Source of the DNA: Acanthacorydalis orientalis | Taxonomy: Eukaryota; Arthropoda; Insecta; Megaloptera; Corydalidae | Length of the DNA: 64,000 bases | Direction: 5' to 3' | Assembly (NCBI GenBank): GCA_034766995.1 | Contig: CM068314.1 | Span: forward strand, 15,931,701 to 15,995,700 | Part shown: piece by piece, positions 25,073 to 38,505 of the stretch | How the letters are laid out: every line of letters starts with the position of its first letter | How positions within the stretch are numbered: the stretch's first letter is position 1 | Position numbers and translations under genes: made by a program | The notes under the pieces: generated by a model | Seen by the model: the letters and a program-made list of their open reading frames with translations, nothing else | Database searches by the model: none | What the model was told of the DNA's origin: nothing

Positions 25073-27614
25073 GATTTAAAAATCTAATTATTTACTTAAC
25101 TGTATTGTTAATTTTTTTACAAAATAAATTTTCTAAGAGTATAAAACATTCGTAAAAGAAGATATCTTGAAGAAATATTTCTAAATTTATAAGAAAATGA
25201 TTTAATTATGAAAATTATTTTGTAAAAACTAAAATCAATAACTTATGTACGTGACATTAACATTACTAATATACACATTTTTCAGGTACACTTTTGCAAT
25301 TATAGATGCTTTTAGGTACATTACATAATACATCCACTCATAAAATTCAATTAGGTAATCAGATAGTGGAATATATTGCATTTATTTTGAGAGTAATTAA
25401 AACTCTGATATATTTCAGTATTTAAATATTTATAAAAAGTTTAATATAAAAATAGAGTATTGTTTTATTTTCGTTATAAAATGATCTGTTCAATTTTTGC
25501 GTTTGGAAACATTATCTGTATATTTTATTATACAAATAAATGTTATTATATAAGGTAATGTTTTAGTAAATCTGTTTTTATAGACAAATTTTATTGTTCA
25601 AAAGTAATGACATTAATCTAGATAAAATTTAATAGTGGAAGTTTATAGTCTCTCATTGAACATTAGATAACGTTATAGGAAAAAGAACAATACATATTTC
25701 ATAGTTTATTTTCAACCATATTTTTAACCATTTAAATATTTTTTTATTTCGGGATATAATAAAAAAATATAGAAATAGAAATTTGTAATTTTTATCTATT
25801 AAGAAAAGTAAAACAAGTTTACTTTCTCAAGTATTCTTACTTTTTTTTGAAAAAAGTTTCTTATATTTCACCTCTTATTTTTTAAAAAATATAACTTAAA
25901 TATTAATTTTTTTAAAAAAATATTGATTCGTTTATGTAGTTAAATGCATTGGTTTTATTATTTTTTTCAATAATGTAACATTATTTTTTTTAAAAAAATG
26001 AATTAAATTTTATTTTTGCAGAAGAGTAATTTTTGAAAACATTTTTTAATAGATTTTTCTGTATCTCAGCTCTCTGAGAATGATAGCCTTTAAAATGCGT
26101 ATAATGATCAATAAAAAATGATCAATAATCATTTATATATTATTTTTAATCAGAAAAAAATTTTTTTAAGGGGGAAAGAGATTTTGTTTGTTTTTAATAT
26201 TTAAATTTTATAAGCAAATTTGAAATTTTTGTTGTATTTAAATTCTATTTTTGTTCTTTATAAATATTAATTTTTTATTCATTCCAGGACTTTTTCGCTA
26301 CTACAAATATTTTTATTATATTTGAATTCTAATTTATAGGATTTTTTTATCATTAAGTACGTCAAAGTACTAATTAATTATTAATTTTTAACAAAAGTTT
26401 TCAATTGTGCTATAAAGGTAAACAAATGAACTATTATAAAGATTGTTTATAAATATGAGCAAGTATCATTTTGTAAGTTAATACAAACAAGAGAGTGAAA
26501 TTCAAAATATTCATTTTACAATAATTTTCATTATTGATTTTATTTTTAGTTTGTATAATCTATTCTAGTTCTATCTAAATTCAGTGTTTTTTTTCTGTTA
26601 ACGATTGTTATTTTTAATGTAAATTTATCATTTGTTATTTTTGTATAACATTTAGTCACACTTACGACTGAAATAAAATAAATCCTACATTTAAAATTCT
26701 TATTTAGTTTTTTTCTACATAACTATAAATACATTTACATCGTTAGATAAAGAAAATATTATACATACGGGAATTTCAAATAAGCGATTTGTTTTCGTGT
26801 AAAAATAGGTAATGATATCATTGTTTACAGAACAGTTAGTTATTGTTCTTTTTCATAAGGGAAACATTCTTTTTAAAATTAAGTTATCAAAAATTATAGA
26901 TTTTTTAACAACTGGTAATCATAATTATTCTTAATTCAGTTAACAATTTTATACAACTTTTATGTTGATTTAAATGACAAAAAATATCTAATTTTACAAG
27001 AAATAATGTTATAAAAAGTGATTTACATAAAAATAACATTTATAAATTATCTTAAAGTATTTGAAGATAAAATAAATTTGATATGAATAAATGTATACAT
27101 TTCCTCTTCAAAAATAAAAAGTGATAAATTTGTAAATTATATTTCGTTTTTGAATCACATAATATGATTTGATCTCTTTTATGTATATACTGATTATTAT
27201 ATAGAATAATAGAAATAAGATAAAGCCGTAAGCTATTTATCATTTCAAAGCGAACGATGGCAATGATTTTGCTTTGATATTCAAACATCTAACTCTGAAA
27301 ACTTTATTAGATATAAAGTACATTTGTTAAGAATAAAGACGAAATATTCCGAATATTTCTCACATAATGTGTTTTGTATTCAACTCATTTAAAGGCTTTG
27401 TAAGTATTGTTGTTTAAAATAATGTTTGAACAATTCCTTATTATTAAAAAACAGATGTGTTTAAGTAATTATTTCAATAACTAACAAGTTTCTTTTTAAT
27501 ACAAAAAGTTCGAAATACAGTTTTTGTTTATAAAGTTGCGAGTAACGTTAAATAATTTAGAAATTTTACCGGTAATGTTTTTTTAATAAATCATTTTATG
27601 TTTCTTAGTTAAAT

Positions 27615-27616
<2 letters not shown>

Positions 27617-27667
<51 letters not shown>
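27617..27667. repeat. (TA)n microsatellite
   Basis: Perfect TA tract of about 50 bp. Confidence 0.98.
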
Positions 27668-27672
<5 letters not shown>

Positions 27673-28107
27673 GTTTAGGCCAAGAATAAATAAAACATTT
27701 AAAACAAATATTATTTCATTGGATTATTTTCTTAAAAATAATTATTATTTACAAAATACATTTAATATTTTATTGTTATTTTAATTTGTGTTATTTGCAA
27801 GAAAAATAATACACTAAAGTAAGCTTATTACTGCTGTTTAAATCTTCCAGTCATCTTTATGAGTGTTTTGATGCTGTTATTGCAATCCATTAAATAACTA
27901 TAAATAGAACATCCTATTATTCCTTAAGTATGTAGTATACTTCGATACATGTTGCTGAAACTATTTTAAATGTGCAATGTTTTTTTAACAAATTTTGATT
28001 TTAAAAGCGTTAAGTAACTTGTTTAATTGTAATTTCCTTGGTGAATCTCGGTTTTATTAACAATTTTGCTCATTTTGTTTACACAGATCTACAAAAATAT
28101 ACATATT

Positions 28108-28110
<3 letters not shown>

Positions 28111-28139
<29 letters not shown>
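28111..28139. repeat. (GT)n(TA)n microsatellite
   Basis: Three GT units then about 24 bp of TA. Confidence 0.96.
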
Positions 28140-28141
<2 letters not shown>

Positions 28142-28379
28142 TATTTCTGTATATTTACATGCTGAATATTTTTGTATAAAAATATTGTTACTGGAAACAG
28201 TTTTATTAAATTATTAATTAAGATTTTTTTATTTAATTCAACTAAATAAATTTATTCGTTCCTGAAAGAGATTTTTTCAAAACTTTTTTCATAACAAACA
28301 CCCATAAACATTTCAATTCTTCGAATTTCAGGAACTCTTTGTATTATACATCTATTAAATTGTATGTTTATGTAAATGA

Positions 28380-28383
<4 letters not shown>

Positions 28384-28474
<91 letters not shown>

Positions 28475-28488
28475 TATATATATATATG
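28384..28488. repeat. Complex (TA)n/(CA)n array
   Basis: About 105 bp of TA with single C interruptions at spaced intervals and a short CA run near 28467, a higher-order pattern rather than a plain tract. Confidence 0.97.
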
Positions 28489-28780
28489 TCTCATGATTAT
28501 AATTGTAACAAACACCCGCGCTTAAAATTATAAAAAGACTGAAATCACATCTTAATTTAACTGAAACTAAAGTTTACATTTTTTATTTAAATCTCAATGG
28601 TGTGTTATTAGTTTTCAGAAAATAAATTACTCACTCAGAATTGGCAAACTGGCTAATAATAGTCCTAAAACCATTAAACGTCGCAATAACGGAAACGTAT
28701 TTCTGTTCTCAGAGTCATTTAAATATTTTGTTTATATCAGTTTTATGATTTTATTTATATTTGAACATACTCATATACTT

Positions 28781-28783
<3 letters not shown>

Positions 28784-28841
<58 letters not shown>
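28784..28841. repeat. (TA)n microsatellite
   Basis: Perfect TA tract of about 58 bp. Confidence 0.98.
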
Positions 28842-28844
<3 letters not shown>

Positions 28845-29097
28845 TATTGCATAATTAAAACCTCTTTCAAATTGATACAGTTTTGTGAAAAAGTACTTTT
28901 GAATGATTTTTTTATTATTTTACGATTTTTCATTTTTTTTTAAATAATAAAATGTCCTTAAGAAGTATAATATGTAAAAATGAAAAGCTGCTTTTCTTTA
29001 AGATTTTTTCCAGGTTGTCCACTTGTTGATAGTATAACAGAGATGAAAAATATTTTTTTCATTTTAGAATGAGTTATATTTGACCTCTAGCTGGTTG

Positions 29098-29098
<1 letters not shown>

Positions 29099-29143
<45 letters not shown>

Positions 29144-29164
29144 TGTGTGTGTGTGTGTGTGTGT
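29099..29164. repeat. compound (TA)n(GT)n microsatellite
   Basis: About 44 bp of TA followed by about ten GT units. Confidence 0.98.
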
Positions 29165-30160
29165 AAAAAATATTATGTCAATTATAAAACATTTTAAAAA
29201 TATTTTTTTGATTTAATTGAAAGCATATAAAAAATTATTTGTATTCGTCTGCTATTATATTAAACAAAACCGTCGAAAAATGAAAATATACTTTCTTTTA
29301 TTAAACCATTCCGTCTGAAGAGATATATTACATTACCTCAATGAACCTTTTTCATAATACTTCAATCTTTTTTTAAATAATGCAGCTCACAGTTCATTTA
29401 CTTTTAGAACGATAGGTGACAAACGTAATTGTTTTTGTTCATTTGGAATAAACATTTATTCACGACTAATTATATACGCCATATTCAAGTTTTCATTATG
29501 CATTTAACATATTGTGTTTTGATAAAAGCAAGTAGCAGAATCATGTATTGTTTCGATTATATTTATTGTTTTGAATAGCTCTAAGTGCAGGCAAGTGAAA
29601 CAACAATAATCCTTTATGGAATCAATGTCGACATTCTAATCAGTTTAGTGTTTTCCAGTTATGTTTGTATGATACATTTGAAGAACATTCACTGTTTTTT
29701 ATTAGTTAATTATTATTTTTATGACTTATATACCAATGTGACGTTTGTCTTCATCACTTATTTTAACTTGTCTTTCTTTCTTTCTTTCCACATTCAATAA
29801 ATCGCAAACCAAAAATGGGGTGAATAACTCAAGGTAGTTTGTCACATGTCTTCAACCCCCTTTTTGACGAACACTTGACGTATTACAATGCCATGATGAC
29901 TGGGTCAATATAATGTATGCGTAGGTATCATTGAATAACTTTCAAATCCCTTTTGAATGATACATATTGAATGATATACAAAAAACTACAATAAAAATGT
30001 AAACTTCGTTATGAAAACACTAGAAAATGATATTATTAGCATTTTCTTGGACTTTCCAATAGTCATCTGAAGGTTTACTATTTGATCGGAATTATTTACA
30101 AGAAAGTAATTTTATATTATAGAAGAAAATTCAAAATATTAGAAAACATGACTTTTTGCT

Positions 30161-30165
<5 letters not shown>

Positions 30166-30217
<52 letters not shown>

Positions 30218-30218
30218 G

Positions 30219-30292
<74 letters not shown>
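30166..30292. repeat. Long complex (TA)n array with TG interruptions
   Basis: About 127 bp of TA broken by regularly spaced single G substitutions near 30204-30232 and 30284. Confidence 0.98.
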
Positions 30293-30294
<2 letters not shown>

Positions 30295-30768
30295 ACAATT
30301 GTCCAAACAAAAATGAACACATTTTATATTCGACACAAAAGTTTTATTTAAAAATTCTTCCCGTTTTATTTAAATTGGAATATGTGATTTTTTAATCTCA
30401 TATGGGAAATCTTAAGGAATTAATTATAACCTAAAAATGTATAAATAATGATAATATATTTTAAAATATTTTTACCTAATTTTATAGCTTAACATGACTG
30501 GAAAATATTTCGTTTTTAAATAAATTACCAATACTGAAAACTTTTTAAAAAATATAAAGGATTATAATTTAAAAAAAATATAAAAGTGTCAATCGTCGAA
30601 TTTTTATTTAAATTCATATGATTGTACAATAGAATTATCCATTCTTTAATAACAAATAATGTGAACAAACACTGAAAACCACATAATGTGACTTTAACCT
30701 CAATAGACTATTTTATTCAAATGACTATTGTTTTTGGTAAAGTCAAATGATTCATCATATTTTGGTTA

Positions 30769-30792
30769 TATGTATATATATATATATATATA
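30769..30792. repeat. (TA)n microsatellite
   Basis: TA tract of about 24 bp with one G near its start. Confidence 0.95.
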
Positions 30793-33067
30793 GCGTTTGT
30801 TTATGAATAATATTTATGTATACAATGAGTATGTTTGAATATATAATTAGATTCTTTGAAATGTATTTATAGCAATTTTGAATATTTAGATTAAAAAATG
30901 TGTCAGTTAAAATTAAGTACAGCATAAACGAAATTAATTATAATAAATATAATATTATAAAATGGATTTTTTTTTGTTTCACCAACGAAGTATTAAAAGT
31001 AGCTTTTACTAATCATTTAAATTGTTTCCTGGATTTAAATAAATCAAAAAATTAAGATTAGAAACTAATTCAGTCAAATTTAAAGCAGTTATATTAATTT
31101 TATATATTGGTTATAAAATTTAGTATTAGTATATATGTATGTATATAAATATTAGAATATAAATTTGTTTGTATAATCTGAAATATACTTTTTTATATTA
31201 GATATTTTTTATATATAGAGAATTTTATAACGAAGTGAATATAAAAAAATCAAAACTAAATAAAATGTTCTCTTGTGAATTGTTAAGAATACGCTCATGA
31301 GATGATATAGAAGTATTTCAACGTTTATATTGCTTTCTTCAATCTTGTTGCATTCTGATATTGTCGTTGTATATTGGCAAAGAAACCGTGACCAATATCA
31401 ATGTATGATACGTGTTCTAGCCAGTGGGCGTATTCAAGGTGCAATGTCATAGACCAATTCAATCTCTAGGTATATTGAACAATATTACGGAATATTATAT
31501 TACGATGTAAAAATACGATTTGTGTATACTTTTTCTGTGACGTGTAAGCTAGACTGTTTTCATCGCTTGCGATGCTATAGGCAATGTCCTCACGATTGAA
31601 TGAACAGAAAAATTGAAAATTTTCACAGATTGCTTTGTACGAAATAGTATTTACAAATACTGTTCTTTATGATTGTTTGGCTTTCAAAAAAGTTCAAGAG
31701 TGACGTCTACCGTTATTGATTTTTATCTCCAAATTTAATGATACAACAAAAAATTTAAATAAAGTTACGTACATGCTTCAAAGTTAAACTTATTCATTGT
31801 GAGATCATTTTTATAAAAAGAATTTCATAAACAATATTTAGAGTTTAATACAAATTTCAAATAGATTTCGTTTAAGTTACTATATTTTTTTTTTGTTAAA
31901 TATAGTTTTGACAAATTGAAAATGTAGAAAATAAATTTCAATTTTAACAGCGTTGCAGAATACTTGACATAAAAAAGTTGTAAACTGTCTATAAATTCAC
32001 TTCATAAAAATATACTTCAACCTTATGTTTGTAATTTCAGTTTAACTTGATAATTTAAAAAACAATTTAAAATAATGAAATAAATAGCTAAAATAAAAAT
32101 TGAACTTGAATAGTTGTAATAAATATTTTTTTTAAATAAAGTATCAATGTCATTTATACTCTATGAATTATTATGCTATAAAAAATATTTTTCTATTAAA
32201 ATTCGTGCAGTTAATTTAAGACTTTTGTATCTAGAATTAATACCATTTCTGAATATTAAATCCTTAACCTTCACTAGTCTTCAAGCATAGTTCAAGGAGG
32301 AAAATCAGAAAAAATAACGATTTGTTTCTTTTTAAAACTCCTTCTACATCTTAAACAGGCTTACTTATGCTAATAATTATTTTCTAGAAATAATTAAAAA
32401 TGAAAAATTCAGTTAAATAATTAAAAAGAATAAAGAATTACTAAGTTCGATAATAATGAATTATTTGTTCAAAATTAAAATTTTTCATTGAAGTGCAATC
32501 TCTACATTTAATATTTTTATTGAAATTTAGAAACATTATTGTCATTTCAATAAAAATACTAAATTATTATTTTATTTTTTAGTAAAAAAAATAATTTCAT
32601 ATTTGCCAAAAAACAAAAACTGTCTATATATCTGTTTATTGATATTATTTCTATTAATAATCATTTTTTGTATAAAATCATTCATTTAAAATATGAATTA
32701 CATTATAAAAACTGTGATTTTAACATTTTTGTGGTTAACTCAGTAATCAGCTTACAGTTTAATTATTTTACTGTCACGTAAACAACAATTATTTCGAGTT
32801 ATTTTTTGTTGAGTTTCATCATCAAAAAAAAACAACAAAAAACGATAAAATAATCTCTGTTTTCAATGAACTGGGGACAATGATGAATGGCATGAATATA
32901 TCTGTATTTTTTCACGAGTATTAATTCATATTTATGTATTATTATTATTTAATACAGTTATGACCTAAATTTCAAATTTTCAAGCGATACGAAAAATATG
33001 CGTACACATAAAATAATATATTTGATTGTATAATATTTATCGTCATCTTTCCAAATTCCTGTTTCAG

Positions 33068-33221
33068 TAAAATTATTCTAGCGTATCTATCATTTCGTGA
33101 TACTTTCAACGAACCCTTCTATCGCATTTCGAGGATAAAAAACGGCCTGAAAAAGATATGGCCGGACATAAAAGAAAATCTGACCTATCCAACTATGATG
33201 TCAAATAGAGATTCTTTGTAG
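33068..33221 (+). other. Candidate 3'-terminal coding exon
   Basis: Preceded by a pyrimidine-rich acceptor (catctttccaaattcctgtttcag, ending at 33067 but read as two short blocks). After one leading base the plus strand is open for 50 codons to a TAG at 33219: KIILAYLSFRDTFNEPFYRI, then SRIKNGLKKIWPDIKE and NLTYPTMMSNRDSL. The GC-richer core (33110-33200) and mixed residue composition differ from the random AT-rich frames nearby. No family is recognised, a second frame over the same bases is open for about 35 codons, and no partner exon or polyadenylation signal was pinned down, so this is weak. Confidence 0.2.
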
Positions 33222-33392
33222 TCACTGTATTTTGACGATCATGTCATTCTTTCTTATTTACTACACAATTACACTTTTTTGATAATGCTAGTCAACGACT
33301 CTGTCGCAGCAAATTTGTAAATTGTGTTCTTATGTTGTCTGTCTGGGTTTTTCTTATTCATTTTAGACATATATAAATTATTTTTTTTTATG

Positions 33393-33409
33393 CATATATA
33401 TATATATAT
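33393..33409. repeat. (TA)n microsatellite, short
   Basis: TA tract of about 17 bp. Confidence 0.93.
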
Positions 33410-33487
33410 TATGATAAAAATCCAGACAGTTTCAAGTTTTTATTAAGATTTTATTGCATATAAAATAAATTAATACAGAAAATTGAA

Positions 33488-33492
<5 letters not shown>

Positions 33493-33541
<49 letters not shown>
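33493..33541. repeat. (TA)n microsatellite
   Basis: Perfect TA tract of about 49 bp. Confidence 0.98.
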
Positions 33542-33544
<3 letters not shown>

Positions 33545-34468
33545 CATGACTTTTGTTTAAAACTAATAAATGTTTTGGTATCCTTATATTTTTTTTGCGA
33601 ATGACGACACATCATGTTTACAAATCGGTATCAAATATATGTAATCTTATATAGCTAAGTTCTAAGAATTTGTTATTTTAGAAATGTAAATGTATTATTT
33701 CATACATTTAAATAATACTAATGTTTTTGTCATCATAGTCAAAAGAACTCTTACAATTTTGAAGATGGGGCCACTATGTCATTCAAGTCATTTTAGATAA
33801 ATGGTACGCATATAGTTTTTGTTCTTTGAAACAATACCATTACTCATTATATTAATGTGCGTCATTGTAGGATATATGTACAATTTGTATTCAATGCTTT
33901 GTTTGAATAATGAATATATAGGGAAATGTCTGAATCATATTAACTCCATATATCTAGTTTTCTCTACATATGTATTTTATATACATTTTCTTATAACTTC
34001 ATTTTATAACAATAGTTCCAATCCATGCAAATATATAAAATGATAATTTATAAACATATAAAATTTAAAGTTTTATATAAATTTATAAATGTACTCATAT
34101 ATTTGTCATATTGTCTAAGATTATTTAAAGCATTTTTTTTAATTAAAATAAAACAAAAAAATAACATTTACAAACAAATATATGGTCTTTATAAGAATAA
34201 TCTTTCTAAAATATGAAATAAGAAAAACATGTTAATTATTATTATGATATGTTGAGCTGGAAGAGAAAAAAATATACATATTATTCTGCATTTTATTACT
34301 TTGACATTGATTTAACGCATTTAATGTATATTTCGATAAAGTTTGACCTTTTAAAAGCAATTAAATCAGTTAACTATTACAAAAAACGTATTTTCTATGT
34401 GAAAATCAGTTATTTGCATTACGAAATTAACCTTTTATACTAGAACATCGAATTTGCATCAACGTTTT

Positions 34469-34519
34469 ACGATTAGATCAATCTATTCAAACTGGCTTTG
34501 AATAGATTGATCTAATCGT
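34469..34519. repeat. Perfect 23-bp inverted repeat (hairpin)
   Basis: Arm 34469-34491 (begins acgattagatc, ends ttcaaa) is exactly complementary to 34497-34519 across the 5-nt loop ctggc. Pairing does not extend beyond the arms. A perfect 23-bp stem with mixed sequence is far from what random AT-rich DNA gives and is not a TA-repeat artefact. The stem is shorter than a typical animal pre-miRNA (about 30 bp stem and larger loop), so a cruciform, a protein-binding palindrome or a recent inverted duplication are equally possible. Confidence 0.9.
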
Positions 34520-36071
34520 CTCTCTGTTTTGACTAGTAGACCAAAAACATCTCTTTGTTTGGAAAAGTAAACAACTAAAATCTTTTGTCAAATGTATTCG
34601 TGATTATGCAACTAATTTGTATAAAAATATATTGTTGCAAATAATTGGTAATTTTTTTAAAAGTTTTTGTTAAGGTATGTATTTGTTTCTTTTGTATTTG
34701 TTAGACAATACATTTTATTATTTTATTGTTCTTTTTGAAGTTAGTTGATTTTTAATATATCTATTTACATATGTGCTTCAGGGAAAACTACCTTAGTATA
34801 AAGTATAAAACACTAAACATAATGCTTTTTTACAGATTTTCATTAAGGAAATGTTTCCAGAACTATGAAATTACTTTTTGTGGCTATTTATATAAAATAT
34901 AAGTACGATATATTGCAAAATATAAATATTTTTTCAGTCGTTCTTGGCTTAAATACTTCTTTAAAATGAATTTGTTAAAATAAATAATTTTTTTTACATA
35001 AACTTGTGCAATAAAAAAGAAAAAGTAATTTTATAACCGTATATAGTTCAATAAATAAATACTTTTTGAAAAACATTTTAACACCTGCAAAAAGCCGTAT
35101 TTTGTAAGAACATATGTTTTTTTTTATAGTTGGTATAAAAAAAATTTTTCTTATTAAGCACTTTTGACGTGTTGCACGAAATGTCACAAATGTCCAGTAC
35201 AAGCATGTAGTACGGTAAAGCGTCACTTAACTGTATTTATGAGCGTTTTTTATACGCGTTGACATAAACCGTAAGTATATGCGAATTTGCAGACTAGGTT
35301 ATATTACCATACGTTATAATTTTAGTTTGTTTTATGGTAAAATTAAAATTTATATCCTGTTAAATTCTCCAAAAACACACTTTTTATTAATTTAATACTG
35401 TATGAATTAAATGTTCTTTATATATTATTCATTGTTATGTTTTTCTGTGCTTGAAACTAAAACAAATTTAATGATTATAATAAATAAAAAGTTGATGGTT
35501 TCATCTTCTATAAAAAGTTTTAATATTTTTTTTATTTATTACTGAAAAAATGTTAAAAGCATTCCTAAATGTCATTAATGGAAAGGAGGAGTTAAACATT
35601 TTGTGTGAATTTAAAAATATTGCCAGTTTTTATCATTTTTCCACATTTCATATTAACTTTTATTATTTTTCGAGTTGATATAATTTTCATTGATTGAACG
35701 TTCACTAAAACACTTTTAGTTTTTAAGATTTCTATTAAATTATAGAACGTAGTGGATTTTCACAAACGAATATGTTATTCTACATACAAGTATTTTTGTT
35801 TCAAGGCAATTGTTCGAAAAATATTTTTTTAAGTTATAATTCTTTTAAATTATTTTTCGATTAATTCGATTTAAGAAACACATCTTTTTTTAATATCTAC
35901 TTTTTTAAAGCACGGCAGATAATTAAATTTATTTTATGATTGGCTGGATGTACCTGATTTGGTCTACTCATACCTGATTAAATCTGATCTAAACTTCATG
36001 AATTAAATCAATGCACTTAAATGCAGAAAAGCTTTAATTACAAAATTATATTTTCGAAAAAATATTTTTTG
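34520..36071. other. AT-rich non-coding DNA
   Basis: No gene. At 35951-35990 two 20-bp units in tandem both begin tacctgatt and agree at about 14 of 20 positions. The 83-codon minus frame at 34975-35226 shows no motif. Confidence 0.6.
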
Positions 36072-36170
36072 TACTAGGGGCCTCTGCCCTCACTCATTAC
36101 GTTTGCCGACCTTCGGGAACTTCGTCCCCACTTGCACTCAGGACTTGCTTCGTTTGTATCGCATATATTC
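36072..36170 (+). repeat. GC-rich head of dispersed repeat, copy 2
   Basis: Homologous to 3717-3822 in the same orientation, with short gaps and mostly transition differences (for example cgctcgtc against cgtttgcc). The central palindrome of copy 1 is degraded here to ccttcgggaac. Here the sequence runs on uninterrupted past cata where the mariner sits in copy 1. Confidence 0.75.
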
Positions 36171-36254
36171 GCTCAATGTCGTTATATATGTTAGTGTGTG
36201 TATATAATCATTCTCGCAAATAAATTGCAATGCAGTTATTTCATAAAGTCACAT
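36171..36254 (+). repeat. Middle part of dispersed repeat, copy 2
   Basis: About 84 bp joining head and tail in the uninterrupted copy. It approximates what lay between the two halves of copy 1 before the mariner inserted, but clear similarity to 4510-4585 is not visible by eye. Confidence 0.4.
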
Positions 36255-36395
36255 ATTTCATATCATAATTCTTCGTAAAAATTTCGTTATTAATAAGTTA
36301 ATACAAAATCTTTTCTTTTAAAAAAAATTGTCCTTTTTTTAAATTTTATGGAATATTTTTTATATATGCATAGATAATTGTCTTTTTGAGAATAA
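36255..36395 (+). repeat. AT-rich tail of dispersed repeat, copy 2
   Basis: Matches 4586-4745 in block order and spacing, including atatcata, ttcgta-aaatttcg, ttaataagttaata, aaaatctttt and aaattttatggaatattttt. The downstream end is uncertain. Confidence 0.65.
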
Positions 36396-38490
36396 CATTT
36401 TTGAAAAATTATATTTAGAAAGCGTGTATTTCAAGAATTTCTTACCTACACTCTTCACCCACAACACAAACTTTTTTTGAAATGTTCAATGCTTCTGCGT
36501 ATTATCGTCCCCATAGTGTCAAGAAACATTTTCTGTATATGAAAAAATCATAATTTAAAATCGTATTTCTTATTAGCACACCGAAATTAGTATTATTTTA
36601 AAGAAAACAGTATTAGTTTAAACAAGTAGTAGTTTATTTTAAAGAAAACATGAAAATGTATTTATTTATTTATCAATATTTTCGTAGAGGTTTTACCTAT
36701 TTTTTTCATTGGAATAAAAATATTTCATATCTTTTTTAAAAAAAAATCTGAAATTAATATAATCCTATTAAATATTCTTTATTATACAACTTTTACATAG
36801 AAATGACATTTCCTATAGAGAGACAAGTTAGAAGGATAAAATTAAGAAAAGAGAAACTTTTCTCGAACTATGTTATGTCAGACAATGAAATATTTATTGT
36901 TTTTTCAAGTTTTTTCAAAATTAGTGACAATTAGGTCAGTTTACTACAAACGTTTTCCTCCCGTGACCTGTTTATATGTTTATATTGAAAGAACTTATTT
37001 TTTCAACATTCTATGCAGTAAAAAAAATCTTTGAACTGTTACGCACTTGTATTGAACTCCATATTACGTTATTATACAGTTCGCTGAAGAGCGAAAAACT
37101 GATAGCGCGGTCAAAGAAGCAAACACAAAGAACTGAGATCTCCGCATTGTTTTTGTAATATGATTTCACTTGTCTTACTAGATTATACGTCTGAATAAAC
37201 CAGTGCGCCTATTTGAAATGACAGGTACGGCTCTGTATACCACGAATACGTCGAAGAATTTTTTTTCTTAAATTGTTTGTCCCCTGTCTTTTGTTATCAA
37301 ACCACAATCGAAACCGCACATTGAATCAAAAGACTTTTTTTGAGAATAATACGAGCAAACTTTTCCCCTTTAATTGTAAGAGATCATCAGATTAGAAAAA
37401 AAAGATTAAAATAACAGAAAGAAGTTATTGATCTGGAATGAAAAGTATTGTTTAATGTTAAGAGTGTTTCAAGAAGTGATTAATGGTCAGAGTAGGAGGT
37501 TTAAATATAACTTTAACGACTTTTTGACAGCACCGTCATTTTTTACAACGCAAATAATAATCAGTTTAATGAATTAGTGTACAAGATTATACTTATAAAG
37601 ATCAGGTGCTTGTTTTTTTTTCTTAATCATTAATTATCTTTTGTGTAGTACTTTAATTGCTTAAGTATGCAAATCGAATTCTTTTAAAATTCTTCTTTAA
37701 TCTCTAAGAAACGAAAATTCTGTTCGGTTATCACCATCAATTATAATGATAAAGTATTGGGCTGTGTACGAGATACGAATTGTCTTTAATTACATGGTAG
37801 TGAATTTAAGATTTCGAAGAATGATATTTTTTGTGCTGTTAAGTAATTATCTAACATAATTACGGAATAGCATAAATACTACTTTCATTACCTACACATT
37901 TACTAAATCATTTAATTATTTATTGATTTATTTTCATTTTTATATATTTCTATATAGATTTTTTTACTTCAAACGAAACTAAAATATATGAACACCAACA
38001 TACAGGAGAATAACACTATATTTTCTTTAAACACCTGCTTTTAATTATTATATTTTTATATTAGAGAACTTATTTATAAACATATTTAATGTAAATTAAC
38101 ATCTGAAAATATAATTCCATTTTTTGTTCAGTTCCATTTTTTTAGAAAGCATTATATGTAAGACGAACTATTTTATCGAAAAGTACAAAAATAATCATAA
38201 AAATTGCTCATAAATTAATCTCTATTATTAAAATTATTATTTACATATCGTTTTCAAATATACAAAAAATTAAACCGGTATGTTTCCTTTTTTATTTACC
38301 TAATCGTTTGGTAAATAATAAAAAAATGTTAGTTTGTGTATTGTTTATATTTTCATATTGTTTTTATTCAAATATTGTGTGTTTATTTAATCTGTTTCCA
38401 ATATTCTAATATAAAACTAAACAAACTTATTAAAATTAATCAAATTCATGCCATCAAATAAATTATATACATTTTTATAATGAATGAATG

Positions 38491-38505
38491 TATATATATA
38501 TATAT
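38491..38505. repeat. (TA)n microsatellite, short
   Basis: TA tract of about 15 bp. Confidence 0.92.

Larger units (their letters stand above)
24913..33060. other. AT-rich non-coding DNA with dense TA tracts
   Basis: No gene is supported. The densest cluster of TA tracts is at 27.6-30.8 kb. A slightly GC-richer patch at 31280-31620 has no recognised motif. Frames at 28252-28515, 28761-28943 and 30117-30395 are Ile-Tyr strings read through TA repeats. Confidence 0.6.
33222..34468. other. AT-rich non-coding DNA
   Basis: Two TA tracts and three AT-rich frames at 33819-34443 (Tyr, Ile, Lys and Leu rich, no motif). Nothing else seen. Confidence 0.6.

Noticed and set aside
28252..30395. Several frames of alternating Ile and Tyr
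   Set aside because: These are translations of TA microsatellites, not genes.
36443..36491. 49-nt minus-strand segment before a gtaaga donor
   Set aside because: The acceptor lacks a pyrimidine tract (gataatacgcag) and no frame stands out.
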